64,000 nucleotides of DNA from Streptomyces sp. NBC_00223 (GCF_036199905.1 NZ_CP108109.1:6261501-6325500); one strand, 5' to 3'. Shown: positions 1-8,790, counted from the first letter of the stretch. Made by a program: numbers and translations. Notes: generated by a model from the letters alone, not told the origin.

Positions 1-557
1 ACGAGGTACCGGCCGCGCCCTGGGCGTTCTTCAAGCCGTCGACCTCGGTGATCGGCCCCGGTGACCCGATCGTCTACCCCTCCTTCTCGAACGAGGTCCA
101 CCACGAGGCCGAACTGGCCGTCGTGATCGGGCGGATGTGCCGCGAGGTGCCGCGCGAGCGGGTCAAGGACGTCATCCTCGGCTACACGTGCGCCAATGAC
201 GTCACCGCGCGCGACACCCAGCGGACCGAGAAGCAGTGGGCGCGGGCCAAGGGCTTCGACTCCTCCTGCCCGCTGGGCCCCTGGATCGAGACCGGGCTCG
301 ACCTGGCGACCGCCTCCGACCTCGCGGTCACCGCGACCGTCAACGGCGAACTGCGCCAGGCCGGCCGCACCGGCCAGATGATCAACTCCATCGAGGACCT
401 GATCGTCAACATCACCGAGGCGATGACCCTGCTCCCCGGTGACGTCCTGCTGACCGGCACCCCCGCGGGTGTCGGCCCGCTGCTCCCCGGCGACGAGGTC
501 GCCGTCTCCATCGAAGGCATCGGCACTCTCACCAACAAGGTGATCTCGCGTGGCTAG
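1..557 (+). CDS. Fumarylacetoacetate hydrolase (FAH) family protein, 3' part
   Basis: The reading frame is open from base 3, so the gene starts before the window; 184 C-terminal residues are visible. [15 protein letters not shown] near the visible start, then [11 protein letters not shown] and a late [12 protein letters not shown] stretch, are the usual signatures of the FAH C-terminal domain, which binds a divalent metal through acidic residues (the E in HHEAELAVV is one) and hydrolyses or isomerises 2-oxo/dioxo acids in aromatic compound breakdown. The substrate cannot be told from sequence. The stop codon overlaps the gltX start by 8 nt, so the two genes are probably cotranscribed and translationally coupled. 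Family assignment is secure; exact reaction is not. Confidence 0.88.
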   Translation, partial: EVPAAPWAFFKPSTSVIGPGDPIVYPSFSNEVHHEAELAVVIGRMCREVPRERVKDVILGYTCANDVTARDTQRTEKQWARAKGFDSSCPLGPWIETGLDLATASDLAVTATVNGELRQAGRTGQMINSIEDLIVNITEAMTLLPGDVLLTGTPAGVGPLLPGDEVAVSIEGIGTLTNKVISRG

Positions 558-2049
558 CGCTCCTGTTTCCGACGCACGCGGCTCTGACGTCCGCGTCCGC
601 TTCTGTCCCTCGCCGACCGGCAACCCCCATGTGGGCCTGGTCCGCACCGCCCTGTTCAACTGGGCCTTCGCCCGGCACCACCAGGGCACCCTGGTCTTCC
701 GGATCGAGGACACCGACGCCGCCCGCGACTCGGAGGAGTCGTATCAGCAGCTGCTGGACTCGCTGCGCTGGCTCGGCCTCGACTGGGACGAGGGCCCCGA
801 GATCGGCGGCCCGCACGCGCCCTACCGGCAGTCACAGCGCATGGAGATCTACGCCGACGTGGCCCGCCGCCTCAAGGAGGCCGGGCACGCGTACGACTGC
901 TACTGCACCGCCGCCGAGCTGGACGCCCGCCGCGACGCCGCCCGCGCGGCCGGCCGGCCCTCGGGATACGACGGCACGTGCCGCACGCTGACCGCCGAGC
1001 AGGCCGCCGCCTACCGGGCCGAGGGCCGTGAGCCGATCGTCCGCTTCAAGATGCCCGACCGGCCGATCACCTTCACCGACCTGGTCCGCGGCGAACTCAC
1101 CTTCACCCCGGAGAACGTGCCGGACTACGGCATCGTCCGGGCCAACGGCGCCCCGCTCTACACACTGGTCAACCCGGTCGACGACGCGCTCATGGAGATC
1201 ACCCACGTACTGCGCGGCGAGGACCTGCTCTCCTCGACCCCGCGGCAGATCGCGCTCTACCAGGCGCTGATCGACCTGGGCGTCGCCAAGGACGTCCCCT
1301 CCTTCGGCCATCTGCCCTACGTCATGGGCGAGGGCAACAAGAAGCTGTCCAAGCGCGACCCGGAGTCCTCGCTCAACCTCTACCGCGAGCGCGGCTTCCT
1401 CCCCGAGGGCCTGCTCAACTACCTGTCGCTGCTCGGCTGGTCCTACTCCGCCGACCAGGACGTCTTCACGGTCGCGGAGATGGTCGCGAAGTTCGACATC
1501 GGCGACGTCAACGCCAACCCGGCGCGCTTCGACCTCAAGAAGGCCGAGGCGATCAACGCCGACCACATCCGCCGGCTGGACGTGGCGGACTTCACCGACG
1601 CCTGCCGCCCCTGGCTGAGCGCCCCGCACGCGCCCTGGCCCGCGGAGAACTTCGACGAGGCCGCCTGGCAGGCCATCGCGCCGTACGCGCAGACCCGGCT
1701 GACCGTGCTGTCGGACATCACCGCCAACGTCGACTTCCTCTTCCTCGACACCCCCGCCGACGACGAGGCGTCCTGGGCCAAGGCGATGAAGGACGGTTCG
1801 GCCGACCTGCTGCGCACCGCGCGCACCCACCTCGACGCGGCCGACTGGTCGTCCCCCGAGGCGCTGAAGGTCGCCGTGCTCGCCGCGGGCGAGGCGCACG
1901 GCCTCAAGCTGGGCAAGGCGCAGGCCCCGGTCCGGGTGGCCGTCACCGGCCGTACGGTCGGGCTGCCGCTCTTCGAGTCCCTCCAGGTGCTCGGCCGCGA
2001 GCGCACCCTGGAGCGGATCGACGCCGCCCTGGCCCGGCTCGGGGGCTGA
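550..2049 (+). CDS. gltX: Glutamyl-tRNA synthetase (GluRS)
   Basis: Class I aminoacyl-tRNA synthetase that activates glutamate with ATP and loads it on tRNA-Glu. The 499-aa length is normal. The HIGH-like motif is in [10 protein letters not shown] at residues 20-29 and the KMSKS-like motif is KLSKR at 265-269. GTG start. Streptomyces has no GlnRS as far as is known and makes Gln-tRNA by GatCAB amidation, so this enzyme is expected to be non-discriminating and to charge tRNA-Gln with glutamate as well. That fits its position 0.8 kb upstream of one tRNA-Gln and two tRNA-Glu genes. It overlaps the FAH gene upstream and is followed 33 nt later by a HAD phosphatase. Confidence 0.97.
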   Translation: MASAPVSDARGSDVRVRFCPSPTGNPHVGLVRTALFNWAFARHHQGTLVFRIEDTDAARDSEESYQQLLDSLRWLGLDWDEGPEIGGPHAPYRQSQRMEIYADVARRLKEAGHAYDCYCTAAELDARRDAARAAGRPSGYDGTCRTLTAEQAAAYRAEGREPIVRFKMPDRPITFTDLVRGELTFTPENVPDYGIVRANGAPLYTLVNPVDDALMEITHVLRGEDLLSSTPRQIALYQALIDLGVAKDVPSFGHLPYVMGEGNKKLSKRDPESSLNLYRERGFLPEGLLNYLSLLGWSYSADQDVFTVAEMVAKFDIGDVNANPARFDLKKAEAINADHIRRLDVADFTDACRPWLSAPHAPWPAENFDEAAWQAIAPYAQTRLTVLSDITANVDFLFLDTPADDEASWAKAMKDGSADLLRTARTHLDAADWSSPEALKVAVLAAGEAHGLKLGKAQAPVRVAVTGRTVGLPLFESLQVLGRERTLERIDAALARLGG

Positions 2050-2082
2050 ACCGCCGCGGGCCGCCGCGGATAAGCTGCGCGC

Positions 2083-2802
2083 ATGGCGATTCGAGCCGTT
2101 GTATGGGACGTCGACGACACGATCTTCGACTACGCGAGCGCCGACCGCGCCGGCATGCGAGAACATCTGAAGCACGAGGGCCTGCCCGACGGATACGACT
2201 CCGTCGAGCAGGCCCTTACGCGTTGGCGGGAGCTGACCGACGCGCACTGGGCCCGGTTCGCGGCCGGCGAGTGCGACTTCGAGGGACAGCGCAGGGACCG
2301 GGTGCGGGAGTTCGTCGGGCGGCCGCTGAGCGACGAGGAGGCGAGCGCCTGGTTCGGGCGGCACGTGGTGCACTTCGAGGCCGCCTGGGCGCTGTTCCCC
2401 GACGCGCTGCCCGCCCTGGACGTGCTGGCGGGGGAGTACCGGCACGCGGTGCTCTCCAACTCCGCGTTCGATCCGCAGCACCGCAAGCTGTCCGTGCTGG
2501 GCGTACGGGACCGGTTCGAGGCGCTGCTGTGCGCGGTGGAGCTGGGGGTGTCCAAGCCGGCGGCCCGGGCCTTCCACGCGGTGTGCGAGGCGCTGGCGCT
2601 GGAGCCGCACGAGGTCGCGTACGTGGGAAACGAGCCGGACATCGACGCGCGCGGGGCCGTCGAGGCGGGGCTGCTGGGCATCTGGCTGGACCGGGAGAAC
2701 GTGGGCGGCCGGCCCGAGCTGACCCGGATCACCGGGCTCGCCGAACTGCCCGGCCTGCTGCGCGGCGATACTCGTTTTGGAGCGGTGTCCCGGATCGGGT
2801 AA
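2083..2802 (+). CDS. HAD-superfamily hydrolase
   Basis: Cytosolic phosphatase-like protein of the haloacid dehalogenase superfamily, 239 aa. All four HAD motifs are visible: DVDDT near residue 9 (nucleophile Asp and acid/base Asp), LSNSAFD around 125 (motif II Ser), the motif III Lys in SKPAARAF around 159, and GNEPDID around 186 (motif IV acidic pair). A helical cap sits between motifs I and II, as in subfamily I. The substrate is unknown; 2-haloacid dehalogenase/phosphoglycolate-type annotations are common for such proteins but unsupported here. ATG start, close behind gltX. A promoter for the tRNA cluster appears to overlap its last codons. Confidence 0.85.
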   Translation: MAIRAVVWDVDDTIFDYASADRAGMREHLKHEGLPDGYDSVEQALTRWRELTDAHWARFAAGECDFEGQRRDRVREFVGRPLSDEEASAWFGRHVVHFEAAWALFPDALPALDVLAGEYRHAVLSNSAFDPQHRKLSVLGVRDRFEALLCAVELGVSKPAARAFHAVCEALALEPHEVAYVGNEPDIDARGAVEAGLLGIWLDRENVGGRPELTRITGLAELPGLLRGDTRFGAVSRIG

Positions 2803-2805
2803 TGT
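2777..2805 (+). promoter_or_regulatory. Predicted promoter for the tRNA-Gln/Glu/Glu cluster
   Basis: TTGGAG (2777-2782) and TAATGT (2800-2805) are separated by exactly 17 bp, close to the consensus for the Streptomyces housekeeping sigma factor HrdB. It lies inside the 3' end of the HAD gene, about 80 bp upstream of the first tRNA. Inference from sequence only. Confidence 0.5.
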
Positions 2806-2859
2806 TCTTCCTGCGCCGCCCGAGAGGGCCGAGAGGCCCGGCCGGAAAGCGTAACCGAA

Positions 2860-2885
2860 CAAAACCCCCAAGGGGTTGCGTTTTG
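2860..2885 (+). other. AT-flanked hairpin in front of tRNA-Gln
   Basis: CAAAAC-CCCC (2860-2869) can pair with GGGG (2872-2875) and GTTTTG (2880-2885), with a TTGC bulge on the 3' side. It ends one base before the tRNA-Gln 5' end. It could be a terminator for the HAD transcript, or a structure in the 5' leader of the tRNA precursor near the RNase P cleavage point. Confidence 0.35.
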
Positions 2886-2886
2886 G

Positions 2887-2958
2887 TGGGGTATGGTGTA
2901 ATTGGCAACACGGCTGATTCTGGTTCAGTTGTTCTAGGTTCGAGTCCTGGTACCCCAG
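2887..2958 (+). tRNA. tRNA-Gln (anticodon CTG)
   Basis: Full cloverleaf of 72 nt. The acceptor stem TGGGGTA (2887-2893) pairs with TACCCCA (2951-2957), with discriminator G2958 and no encoded CCA. The anticodon arm is GCTGA/TCAGT with loop TTCTGGT, giving anticodon CTG at 2920-2922 (codon CAG). The T arm carries GGTTCGAGTCC. In the absence of GlnRS it should first receive glutamate from GltX and then be amidated. Confidence 0.95.
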
Positions 2959-2973
2959 CGCATGTTGAAGCAA

Positions 2974-3046
2974 GCCCCCGTTGTGTAGCGGCCTAGCACG
3001 CTGCCCTCTCAAGGCAGTAGCGCCGGTTCGAATCCGGTCGGGGGTA
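2974..3046 (+). tRNA. tRNA-Glu (anticodon CTC), copy 1
   Basis: 73-nt cloverleaf starting GCCCCCG (2974-2980), paired with CGGGGGT (3039-3045), discriminator A3046, no encoded CCA. Anticodon arm CTGCC/GGCAG with loop CTCTCAA; anticodon CTC at 3008-3010 (codon GAG). T arm contains GGTTCGAATCC. It lies 15 bp after tRNA-Gln and is probably on the same precursor. Confidence 0.95.
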
Positions 3047-3108
3047 CAGATCCTTCTCGCGTGGTCACTTTGGGTCGCACCCGGTGGTCGCGATGCAGGA
3101 TCGCTAGG

Positions 3109-3181
3109 GCCCCCGTTGTGTAGCGGCCTAGCACGCCGCCCTCTCAAGGCGGTAGCGCCGGTTCGAATCCGGTCGGGGGTA
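3109..3181 (+). tRNA. tRNA-Glu (anticodon CTC), copy 2
   Basis: Same structure as the copy 62 bp upstream. The only two differences are 3137 (C instead of T) and 3151 (G instead of A), which form one base pair of the anticodon stem (CCGCC/GGCGG), so the change is compensatory. Anticodon CTC at 3143-3145. Probably cotranscribed with the two tRNAs before it. Confidence 0.95.
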
Positions 3182-3270
3182 CGGTGTGCACTGCGTGCAG
3201 CAGTTTGGGTCGGGCCCGTCGCTTTCCGCGGCGGGCTTTCGGCGTTGCCGCGCCGGGTGGGTTGCGGCGG

Positions 3271-3406
3271 GGCTTTCGCCCCTGTGGGGCGCCTCAAACG
3301 CCGGCGGGGCTGAAACGGTTCGCCTCCGCGGGGTGGCGGCTTTCCCACCGGCGGGGCTCGGGGCTTTCGCCCCTGCGGGGCGCCTCAAACGCCGGCGGGG
3401 CTGAAA
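3271..3406. repeat. Tandem GC-rich intergenic repeat
   Basis: The 313-bp gene-free stretch 3182-3494 is built mainly of repeats. Two 45-bp copies at 3271-3315 and 3362-3406 differ at a single base (T3285 versus C3376) and share the core GCCTCAAACGCCGGCGGGGC. Degenerate partial copies follow at about 3412-3440 and 3450-3466. The same core, in inverted arrangement, forms the terminator behind rnc at 23705-23754. Elements with this core are familiar in Streptomyces intergenic DNA. I see no gene in the gap. Confidence 0.75.
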
Positions 3407-3494
3407 TCCTTCGCCTCAAGCGCCGACCGAGCTGAAACGGTTCGCCCTGGACGCCGGCGGGGCCTGGGAACTGCTTCCGCCGGCGGTGAGGGGG

Positions 3495-4211
3495 TCAGCT
3501 GGTGCGGCGGAGGGCTTCGCTGAGGCGGGCGGCCGCGTCCACGACGGCCTGGGCGTGCATACGGCCCGGGTGGCGGGTCAGCCGCTCGATCGGGCCGGAG
3601 ACGGACACCGCGGCCACCACACGGTTGGACGGGCCGCGCACCGGCGCCGAGACCGAGGCCACACCCGGCTCGCGCTCACCGATCGACTGAGACCAGCCGC
3701 GGCGCCGTACGCCGGACAGCGCGGTCGCGGTGAAACGGGCGCCCTGCAGACCGCGGTGCAGCCGCTCCGGCTCCTCCCAGGCCATCAGCACCTGCGCCGC
3801 CGACCCGGCCTTCATCGGCAGCGTGGAGCCCACCGGCACGGTGTCCCGCAGTCCGGACAACCGTTCCGCCGCCGCGACACAGATCCGCATGTCGCCCTGC
3901 CGGCGGTAGAGCTGCGCGCTCTCGCCGGTCACGTCCCGCAGATGCGTCAGCACCGGGCCCGCCGTCGCCAGCAGCCGGTCCTCGCCGGCCGCCGCGGCCA
4001 GCTCCGACAGCCGGGGGCCCAGGATGAAGCGGCCCTGCATGTCGCGGGCCACCATGCGATGGTGTTCGAGCGCGACCGCCAGCCGGTGCGCGGTGGGGCG
4101 GGCGAGGCCCGTGGCGCCGACAAGCCCGGCCAGAGTGGCCGGACCGGACTCCAGCGCGCTGAGCACCAGAGCCGCCTTGTCGAGAACGCCGACGCCGCTA
4201 GAGTTGTCCAT
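3495..4211 (-). CDS. ndgR: IclR-family regulator of amino-acid metabolism NdgR
   Basis: 238-aa DNA-binding regulator. The N-terminal winged helix-turn-helix (about residues 5-65, with GLARPTAHRLAVALE as recognition region) is followed by an IclR effector domain. In Streptomyces NdgR controls leucine and other amino-acid genes and antibiotic production, and it binds the promoter of the divergent leuCD operon; the location here is the same. The start MDNSSGVGVLDKAALVL at 4211 matches the family; an ATG 7 codons upstream (4232) is possible but lies inside the putative operator. It is convergent with nothing: its 3' end faces the tandem repeats and tRNA cluster. Probably autoregulated through the operator at 4225-4243. 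Confidence 0.93.
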   Translation of the reverse strand: MDNSSGVGVLDKAALVLSALESGPATLAGLVGATGLARPTAHRLAVALEHHRMVARDMQGRFILGPRLSELAAAAGEDRLLATAGPVLTHLRDVTGESAQLYRRQGDMRICVAAAERLSGLRDTVPVGSTLPMKAGSAAQVLMAWEEPERLHRGLQGARFTATALSGVRRRGWSQSIGEREPGVASVSAPVRGPSNRVVAAVSVSGPIERLTRHPGRMHAQAVVDAAARLSEALRRTS

Positions 4212-4224
4212 GCAACGATACTCG

Positions 4225-4243
4225 CGTCTCATACTGTGAAACG
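4225..4243. promoter_or_regulatory. Candidate NdgR operator between ndgR and leuC
   Basis: Imperfect inverted repeat CGTCTCA-TACTG-TGAAACG (7-bp arms, one mismatch, 5-bp spacer) beginning 14 bp upstream of the ndgR start codon in the 193-bp divergent ndgR/leuC gap. Position and symmetry fit a dimeric IclR-family site. Binding is inferred. Confidence 0.45.
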
Positions 4244-4404
4244 CAAGTTCAATTTTGCCGGAAAGCCGTCAGGCTGGAAGCACAGGGCAGGACGGTCGGC
4301 TCCCGCGGCGGCAAGCACGACGCGCGAGGGGGCGCCGAGACCTCCGCCGTACACGTGCACCACACACGAGTTGGCCCGTGATGGCGCGGGCCGGAGGGAC
4401 AGCG

Positions 4405-5829
4405 ATGGGTAGGACACTCGCGGAAAAAGTCTGGGACGACCATGTCGTCCGCCGCGCCGAGGGCGAGCCCGATCTGCTCTTCATCGATCTTCACCTGCTG
4501 CACGAGGTGACCAGCCCCCAGGCGTTCGACGGGCTGCGGATGAACGGGCGGACGGTACGCCGCACCGACCTCACCATCGCCACCGAGGATCACAACACCC
4601 CGACCCTCGACATCGACAAGCCCATCGCCGACCCGGTCTCGCGCACCCAGCTGGAGACGCTGCGCAAGAACTGCGCCGAGTTCGGCGTACGGCTGCACCC
4701 GCTCGGTGACGTCGAGCAGGGCGTCGTGCACGTGGTGGGCCCGCAGCTGGGGCTGACCCAGCCGGGCACCACCGTGGTCTGCGGCGACTCGCACACCTCC
4801 ACGCACGGTGCTTTCGGCGCGCTGGCGTTCGGCATCGGCACCTCGCAGGTCGAGCATGTGCTGGCCACCCAGACGCTGCCGCTCGCGCCGTTCAGGACCA
4901 TGGCGATCACCGTCGACGGCGAACTGCCCGCCGGCGTCACCGCCAAGGACCTGATCCTCGCCGTGATCACCCGGATCGGCACCGGCGGCGGCCAGGGCTA
5001 TGTCATCGAGTACCGCGGCTCGGCCATCGAGAAGCTGTCGATGGAATCCCGGATGACCGTCTGCAACATGTCGATCGAGGCGGGCGCGCGGGCGGGCATG
5101 ATCGCCCCCGACCAGATCACGTTCGACTACCTGGAAGGGCGCGTGCACGCGCCCAAGGGCGAGGACTGGGACGCGGCCATCGCGTACTGGAAGACGCTCA
5201 GGACCGATGACGACGCCGTCTTCGACCACGAGGTGCGGATCGACGCGAGCGAGCTCGCGCCGTTCGTCACCTGGGGCACCAACCCCGGCCAGGGCGCGCC
5301 GCTGAGCGCGTCGGTGCCGGACCCGGCGTCCTTCGACGACCCCAGCGACCGGTTCGCCGCCGAGAAGGCCCTGGAGTACATGGGCCTGTCCGCCGGACAG
5401 CCGCTGCGCGAGGTCAAGGTGGACACCGTATTCGTCGGTTCCTGCACCAACGGCCGGATCGAGGACCTGCGGGCGGCCGCGGAGGTCGTCGGCGGCCGCC
5501 GGGTGGCCGACGGTGTCCGCATGCTGGTCGTACCCGGTTCGGTACGGGTCGCGCTGCAGGCCGTCGAGGAGGGCCTGGACAAGGTGTTCACCGCGGCCGG
5601 CGCCGAATGGCGGCACGCGGGTTGCTCGATGTGCCTGGGTATGAACCCCGACCAACTCGCGCCCGGCGAGCGCTCCGCGTCCACCTCGAACCGCAACTTC
5701 GAGGGACGGCAGGGCAAGGGCGGCCGCACCCACCTGGTGTCGCCGCAGGTCGCCGCCGCCACCGCGGTGCTCGGCCATCTCGCCTCGCCCGCCGACCTGT
5801 CCGACGCCCCTGTCCCCGCGGAGGTCTGA
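4405..5829 (+). CDS. leuC: 3-isopropylmalate dehydratase large subunit
   Basis: Aconitase-family subunit that, with LeuD, isomerises 2-isopropylmalate to 3-isopropylmalate in leucine synthesis. 474 aa, normal length. The three ligands of the [4Fe-4S] cluster are Cys347 ([11 protein letters not shown]) and Cys407/Cys410 ([10 protein letters not shown]). The ATG at 4405 ([14 protein letters not shown]) is preceded by a GGAGGG ribosome site; the in-frame ATG at 4381 lacks one. leuD follows after 5 nt. Regulation by NdgR from the divergent gene is expected. Confidence 0.97.
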   Translation: MGRTLAEKVWDDHVVRRAEGEPDLLFIDLHLLHEVTSPQAFDGLRMNGRTVRRTDLTIATEDHNTPTLDIDKPIADPVSRTQLETLRKNCAEFGVRLHPLGDVEQGVVHVVGPQLGLTQPGTTVVCGDSHTSTHGAFGALAFGIGTSQVEHVLATQTLPLAPFRTMAITVDGELPAGVTAKDLILAVITRIGTGGGQGYVIEYRGSAIEKLSMESRMTVCNMSIEAGARAGMIAPDQITFDYLEGRVHAPKGEDWDAAIAYWKTLRTDDDAVFDHEVRIDASELAPFVTWGTNPGQGAPLSASVPDPASFDDPSDRFAAEKALEYMGLSAGQPLREVKVDTVFVGSCTNGRIEDLRAAAEVVGGRRVADGVRMLVVPGSVRVALQAVEEGLDKVFTAAGAEWRHAGCSMCLGMNPDQLAPGERSASTSNRNFEGRQGKGGRTHLVSPQVAAATAVLGHLASPADLSDAPVPAEV

Positions 5830-5834
5830 GCACC

Positions 5835-6428
5835 ATGGAAGCCTTCACCTCGCACACCGGCCGGGCCGTACCGCTGCGCCGCAGCAACGTCGACACCGAC
5901 CAGATCATCCCCGCGCACTGGCTGAAGAAGGTCACCCGCAACGGCTTCGAGGACGGCCTGTTCGAAGCCTGGCGCAAGGACGAGACCTTCGTGCTCAACG
6001 CCCCCGAGCGGGCGGGGGCCACCGTCCTGGTCGCGGGCCCCGACTTCGGCACCGGCTCCTCCCGTGAGCACGCCGTGTGGGCGCTGCAGAACTACGGCTT
6101 CAAGACCGTGATCTCGTCCCGGTTCGCCGACATCTTCCGCGGCAACTCGCTGAAGAACGGCCTGCTGACGGTGGTCCTGCCGCAGGAGACCGTCGAGCGG
6201 CTGTGGAAGCTGGTCGAGGCCGACCCGACGGCCGAGATCACCGTGGACCTGGTGGCGCGCGAAGTACGCGCCGAGGGCGTCACCGCGCCGTTCGAGCTGG
6301 ACGACAACGCCCGCTGGCGGCTGCTCGAAGGGCTCGACGACATCAGTCTGACACTGGCCAACGAGGAGGACATCTCCGCGTTCGAAGCACTCCGGCCGTC
6401 CTACAAGCCCAGCACCGTGCAGGTCTGA
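5835..6428 (+). CDS. leuD: 3-isopropylmalate dehydratase small subunit
   Basis: 197-aa swivel-domain partner of LeuC in the leucine pathway; together they form the cytosolic isomerase. Characteristic segments are the N-terminal [15 protein letters not shown] (around residues 16-30) and [17 protein letters not shown] (around 68-84), which contacts the substrate carboxylates. It starts 5 nt after leuC, so the two are one operon, and a strong hairpin terminator lies about 100 bp downstream. Confidence 0.97.
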   Translation: MEAFTSHTGRAVPLRRSNVDTDQIIPAHWLKKVTRNGFEDGLFEAWRKDETFVLNAPERAGATVLVAGPDFGTGSSREHAVWALQNYGFKTVISSRFADIFRGNSLKNGLLTVVLPQETVERLWKLVEADPTAEITVDLVAREVRAEGVTAPFELDDNARWRLLEGLDDISLTLANEEDISAFEALRPSYKPSTVQV

Positions 6429-6524
6429 TCCCTCCGGGCCCCGAAAAGGTCCCGCCCCGACCGCGGGCCGGACCCTTGCGGGCCCCGCGGGTCCGCACCG
6501 ATCGGCGGCCCCGCGCCGCACACT

Positions 6525-6562
6525 CCGAAGCGCCTCCCACCCGTCCGTGGGGGGCGCTTCGG
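6525..6562 (+). terminator. Terminator after leuCD
   Basis: 16-bp stem (6525-6540 with 6547-6562) containing a single G-T pair and a 6-nt loop, CCGAAGCGCC opposite GGCGCTTCGG at the base. No long T-run, as usual for Streptomyces. It isolates leuCD from the small gene at 6675. Confidence 0.7.
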
Positions 6563-6674
6563 CATGTGCGGACGACCCGGACACCCGTCCGCCATGGGTA
6601 CGGTGAAAGAGCCCCGGAACACCCGGTTGGCCCTGTCGCTCTCGACAACTCGCCGCAGATGGCACAATCGACGC

Positions 6675-6899
6675 ATGGAACGCGACGGCCAACTCGAGCT
6701 CTACGGGGTTCTCGCGGCGCGTTTGAAGCAGGCGCACACTCGCGTGGCCAATCCCGAAGTCCCTGATGGGACAAGGCGGGAGTTGAGTCGGCGGTTGCTC
6801 GCGGTGACCGCCGTGGCGAAGCACGATCTCGCCGACGCGGTACGGCGTCTGGACGTGTTAACGGCTGAGTTGGACGACCTCGGAATCCCCGATCGCTGA
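6675..6899 (+). CDS. Small conserved hypothetical protein
   Basis: 74-aa acidic/basic, largely helical protein (MERDGQLELYGVLAARLKQ...). It has no recognised catalytic motif, no membrane segment and no cysteines. Composition and heptad-like Leu spacing suggest a short helical bundle. The start at 6675 is only 6 nt after a TGGCACAAT element (6660-6668) that looks like a -10 region, and no strong ribosome site precedes it, so the mRNA may be leaderless. The same small gene is, to my recollection, found between leuD and hupS in other Streptomyces, but I cannot name a function. It is followed by hupS with its own promoter. Confidence 0.65.
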   Translation: MERDGQLELYGVLAARLKQAHTRVANPEVPDGTRRELSRRLLAVTAVAKHDLADAVRRLDVLTAELDDLGIPDR

Positions 6900-6952
6900 T
6901 CTGTGGAGTACCGAGTTCGTTGCGGCACAAGGGTGATTCGCCCGTTTCGTAT

Positions 6953-6981
6953 TTGATTTGCGGTATATATCCGCCTAGCGT
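6953..6981 (+). promoter_or_regulatory. Predicted hupS promoter with palindromic spacer
   Basis: TTGATT (6953-6958) and TAGCGT (6976-6981) with a 17-bp spacer, 51 bp before the hupS start. The spacer holds an AT-rich palindrome, GCGG-TATATAT-CCGC (6960-6974), which is unusual in this GC-rich DNA and would be well placed for a repressor or for HU itself. Confidence 0.5.
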
Positions 6982-7031
6982 GCGAAATCAGCCCGTACTC
7001 ATTCGCCGGGCAAGTTTCCGAAGGGGAAGAC

Positions 7032-7649
7032 GTGAACAAGGCGCAGCTCGTAGAAGCGATTGCCGACAAGGTAGGCGGCCGACAGGCCGCCGCGGACGCG
7101 GTTGACGCGGTTCTCGACGCGATCGTCCGCGCGGTGGTGTCCGGCGACCGGGTGTCGGTCACCGGCTTCGGTTCGTTCGAGAAGGTCGAACGTCCGGCCC
7201 GCTACGCTCGCAACCCCCAGACCGGGGAGCGGGTCCGGGTCAAGAAGACCTCCGTGCCGAGGTTCCGCGCGGGACAGGGCTTCAAGGACCTGGTCAGCGG
7301 GACGAAGAAGCTGCCGCGCGGCGGCGAGGTCGCCGTCAAGAAGGCCCCCAAGGGCAGCCTGAGCGGCGGTCCGTCCACCACGGCCAGGACCACCACCAAG
7401 AAGGCGGCGGCGAAGAAGGCCACCGCCAGGACCACGGCCGCGAAGAAGACCACCGCCACCGCCAAGAAGACCGCGGCGAAGACCACCGCGGCCAAGAAGA
7501 CCACGGCGAAGAAGACGACGGCGAAGAAGGCGACCGCCAAGAAGAGCGCCGCCAAGAAGGCGCCGGCCAAGAAGGCCACCGCCAAGAAGGCCCCGGCCCG
7601 GCGGGCGTCGGCGCGCAAGACCACGGCGAAGCGCACCGCCGCGAGGTGA
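7032..7649 (+). CDS. hupS: HU-family nucleoid protein with histone H1-like tail (HupS)
   Basis: 205-aa DNA-binding protein. Residues 1-93 are a normal HU/IHF fold, including [14 protein letters not shown] and the DNA-contacting arm [20 protein letters not shown]. The remaining ~110 residues are almost only Lys, Ala, Thr and Arg in KKTTA/AKKA repeats, resembling eukaryotic histone H1. Streptomyces HupS has this architecture, is induced during sporulation and compacts spore chromosomes. GTG start at 7032 with AAGGGGA upstream. Own promoter and a following hairpin make it a single-gene unit. Confidence 0.95.
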   Translation: MNKAQLVEAIADKVGGRQAAADAVDAVLDAIVRAVVSGDRVSVTGFGSFEKVERPARYARNPQTGERVRVKKTSVPRFRAGQGFKDLVSGTKKLPRGGEVAVKKAPKGSLSGGPSTTARTTTKKAAAKKATARTTAAKKTTATAKKTAAKTTAAKKTTAKKTTAKKATAKKSAAKKAPAKKATAKKAPARRASARKTTAKRTAAR

Positions 7650-7684
7650 TAGGCACGGCCGCGCCGTCGGCCGTACGACCGCGC

Positions 7685-7717
7685 CGGGCCGGGCCCCCGT
7701 CCAGGGAGCCCGGCCCG
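7685..7717 (+). terminator. Terminator after hupS
   Basis: Perfect 10-bp stem CGGGCCGGGC (7685-7694) / GCCCGGCCCG (7708-7717) with a 13-nt loop, 35 bp after the hupS stop. Confidence 0.65.
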
Positions 7718-7810
7718 CGCCATGTCCGGACGGGCCGCGAGGCCCTGTCCACGGAGGGCTCCGGGTACTGCGAAGGCCCTGCCCGCGCGGGCCCCGCGCC
7801 CGCGAAGGTG

Positions 7811-8038
7811 CTACGCCGCCGGGTCCGCGAACGTCTGCAGCGTCACGAAGACCACCCGGCGGGCGTCCCCCGCGCCCTCGGTACGGATCCGCACCCGCTG
7901 GCCCGGCCGCAGTAGCCGCAGCTCCCCCGCGTCGAACGCGGCGGTGTCGAAGGGCAGCGGCGTCCCGTCGTCCAGCAGCACACTGCCGGCGCGGGTGTCG
8001 GGATCGAAGGTGAACGCGGTTGCCTGCATGCGGCCCAT
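7811..8038 (-). CDS. Small beta-strand-rich conserved protein
   Basis: 75 aa, convergent with hupS. The pattern of a repeated short-strand layout (GSVLLDDGTPLPF, LRLLRPGQRVRIR, RRVVFVTLQTF) resembles a small OB or cold-shock-like barrel, but the RNP1/RNP2 motifs of true cold-shock proteins are absent, so nucleic-acid binding is only a possibility. An alternative ATG at 8029 (MQATAFTFDPD) gives 72 aa and is equally plausible because neither start has a strong ribosome site. The gene is 44 bp from the end of cofC on the same strand and may belong to its transcript. Confidence 0.65.
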   Translation of the reverse strand: MGRMQATAFTFDPDTRAGSVLLDDGTPLPFDTAAFDAGELRLLRPGQRVRIRTEGAGDARRVVFVTLQTFADPAA

Positions 8039-8082
8039 CTTGCCGTCTGACCGCCGCCGCCCGCCAACGGCCAGGACCCGCC

Positions 8083-8724
8083 CTAGCGGCCCGGCGGCAC
8101 CAGGGCGGCGAAGAGCGGCGCGGTGCGTACCCCCACGCCCAGGGCCAGGGCCGCCCGCAGGTCGTCGAGGGTGTCCACGTCCTGCCGGACCGAGGGGACG
8201 TCGGTGAGTGTGATCTCACGTGCCCCCGACGCCAGATGACGGGCCCGTGACGGGCCGCCGAACGCGGGGGAGAGCGGCACACCGGGACCGGCGCTGAGCA
8301 AGGTTGTCCCCACCCCGGCCGCATCGGCCAGGAACGCCCGCTCCCCGGCGCCCGCGCCCGCCCGCAGCACCCCGGCCAGTTCGTCGGCCCGCAAGGCCGG
8401 GAGATCGCCGTTCAGCGCCGCCACCGGCGCGTACGGCCTGCGGTCCCGTACCCGCTCGGCGCCGTGCCGCAGCGCCGCGTTCAGACCCGCGGCGGGCCGG
8501 TCGGGCACCACGAACGCCCCCAGCCGCGCCAACTCCCGCCCGGCGGTCGGGTCGTCGGTCACCACGGTCACGTCCGTGACCTCCGGACACGCCAGCGCCG
8601 CCGTCACGGTGTCCACCGCGAACGCCAGCGCCAGTGCGGGCCGTACCGCGCCCGCCGCCGGCGCCAGCCTGCTCTTCGCCAAAGCCAGCGGCTTCAGCGG
8701 CACGACCAGCGACCACTTCCCCAC
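8083..8724 (-). CDS. cofC: 2-phospho-L-lactate/PEP guanylyltransferase (coenzyme F420 synthesis)
   Basis: 213-aa nucleotidyltransferase-fold enzyme that transfers GMP from GTP to 2-phospholactate or phosphoenolpyruvate, making the activated intermediate used by FbiA/CofD in F420 assembly (the mycobacterial name is FbiD). [16 protein letters not shown] at the N-terminus is the nucleotide-binding signature, followed by [17 protein letters not shown] and ALNGDLPAL, all typical of CofC. I chose the GTG at 8724 because GGCGGGGTGG lies 5-14 nt before it and because the conserved domain starts there; another GTG is 3 codons upstream. Streptomyces uses F420 in, among others, secondary-metabolite redox steps. 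The other F420 genes are not in the window. Confidence 0.85.
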   Translation of the reverse strand: MGKWSLVVPLKPLALAKSRLAPAAGAVRPALALAFAVDTVTAALACPEVTDVTVVTDDPTAGRELARLGAFVVPDRPAAGLNAALRHGAERVRDRRPYAPVAALNGDLPALRADELAGVLRAGAGAGERAFLADAAGVGTTLLSAGPGVPLSPAFGGPSRARHLASGAREITLTDVPSVRQDVDTLDDLRAALALGVGVRTAPLFAALVPPGR

Positions 8725-8790
8725 GACATCCACCCCGCCATTGTGCGGGCGCGAGGCGGCCGTGCGGGGCGCGGGCGCGCCCCTGTGAGT

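Noticed and set aside
832-3348. 838-aa open frame on the minus strand across gltX, the HAD gene and the tRNAs
   Set aside because: It is antisense to a well-defined gltX, HAD gene and tRNAs; such long antisense frames are a side effect of high GC codon use. The same applies to 17675-19564, 4249-5778 and 35042-36427 on the minus strand.
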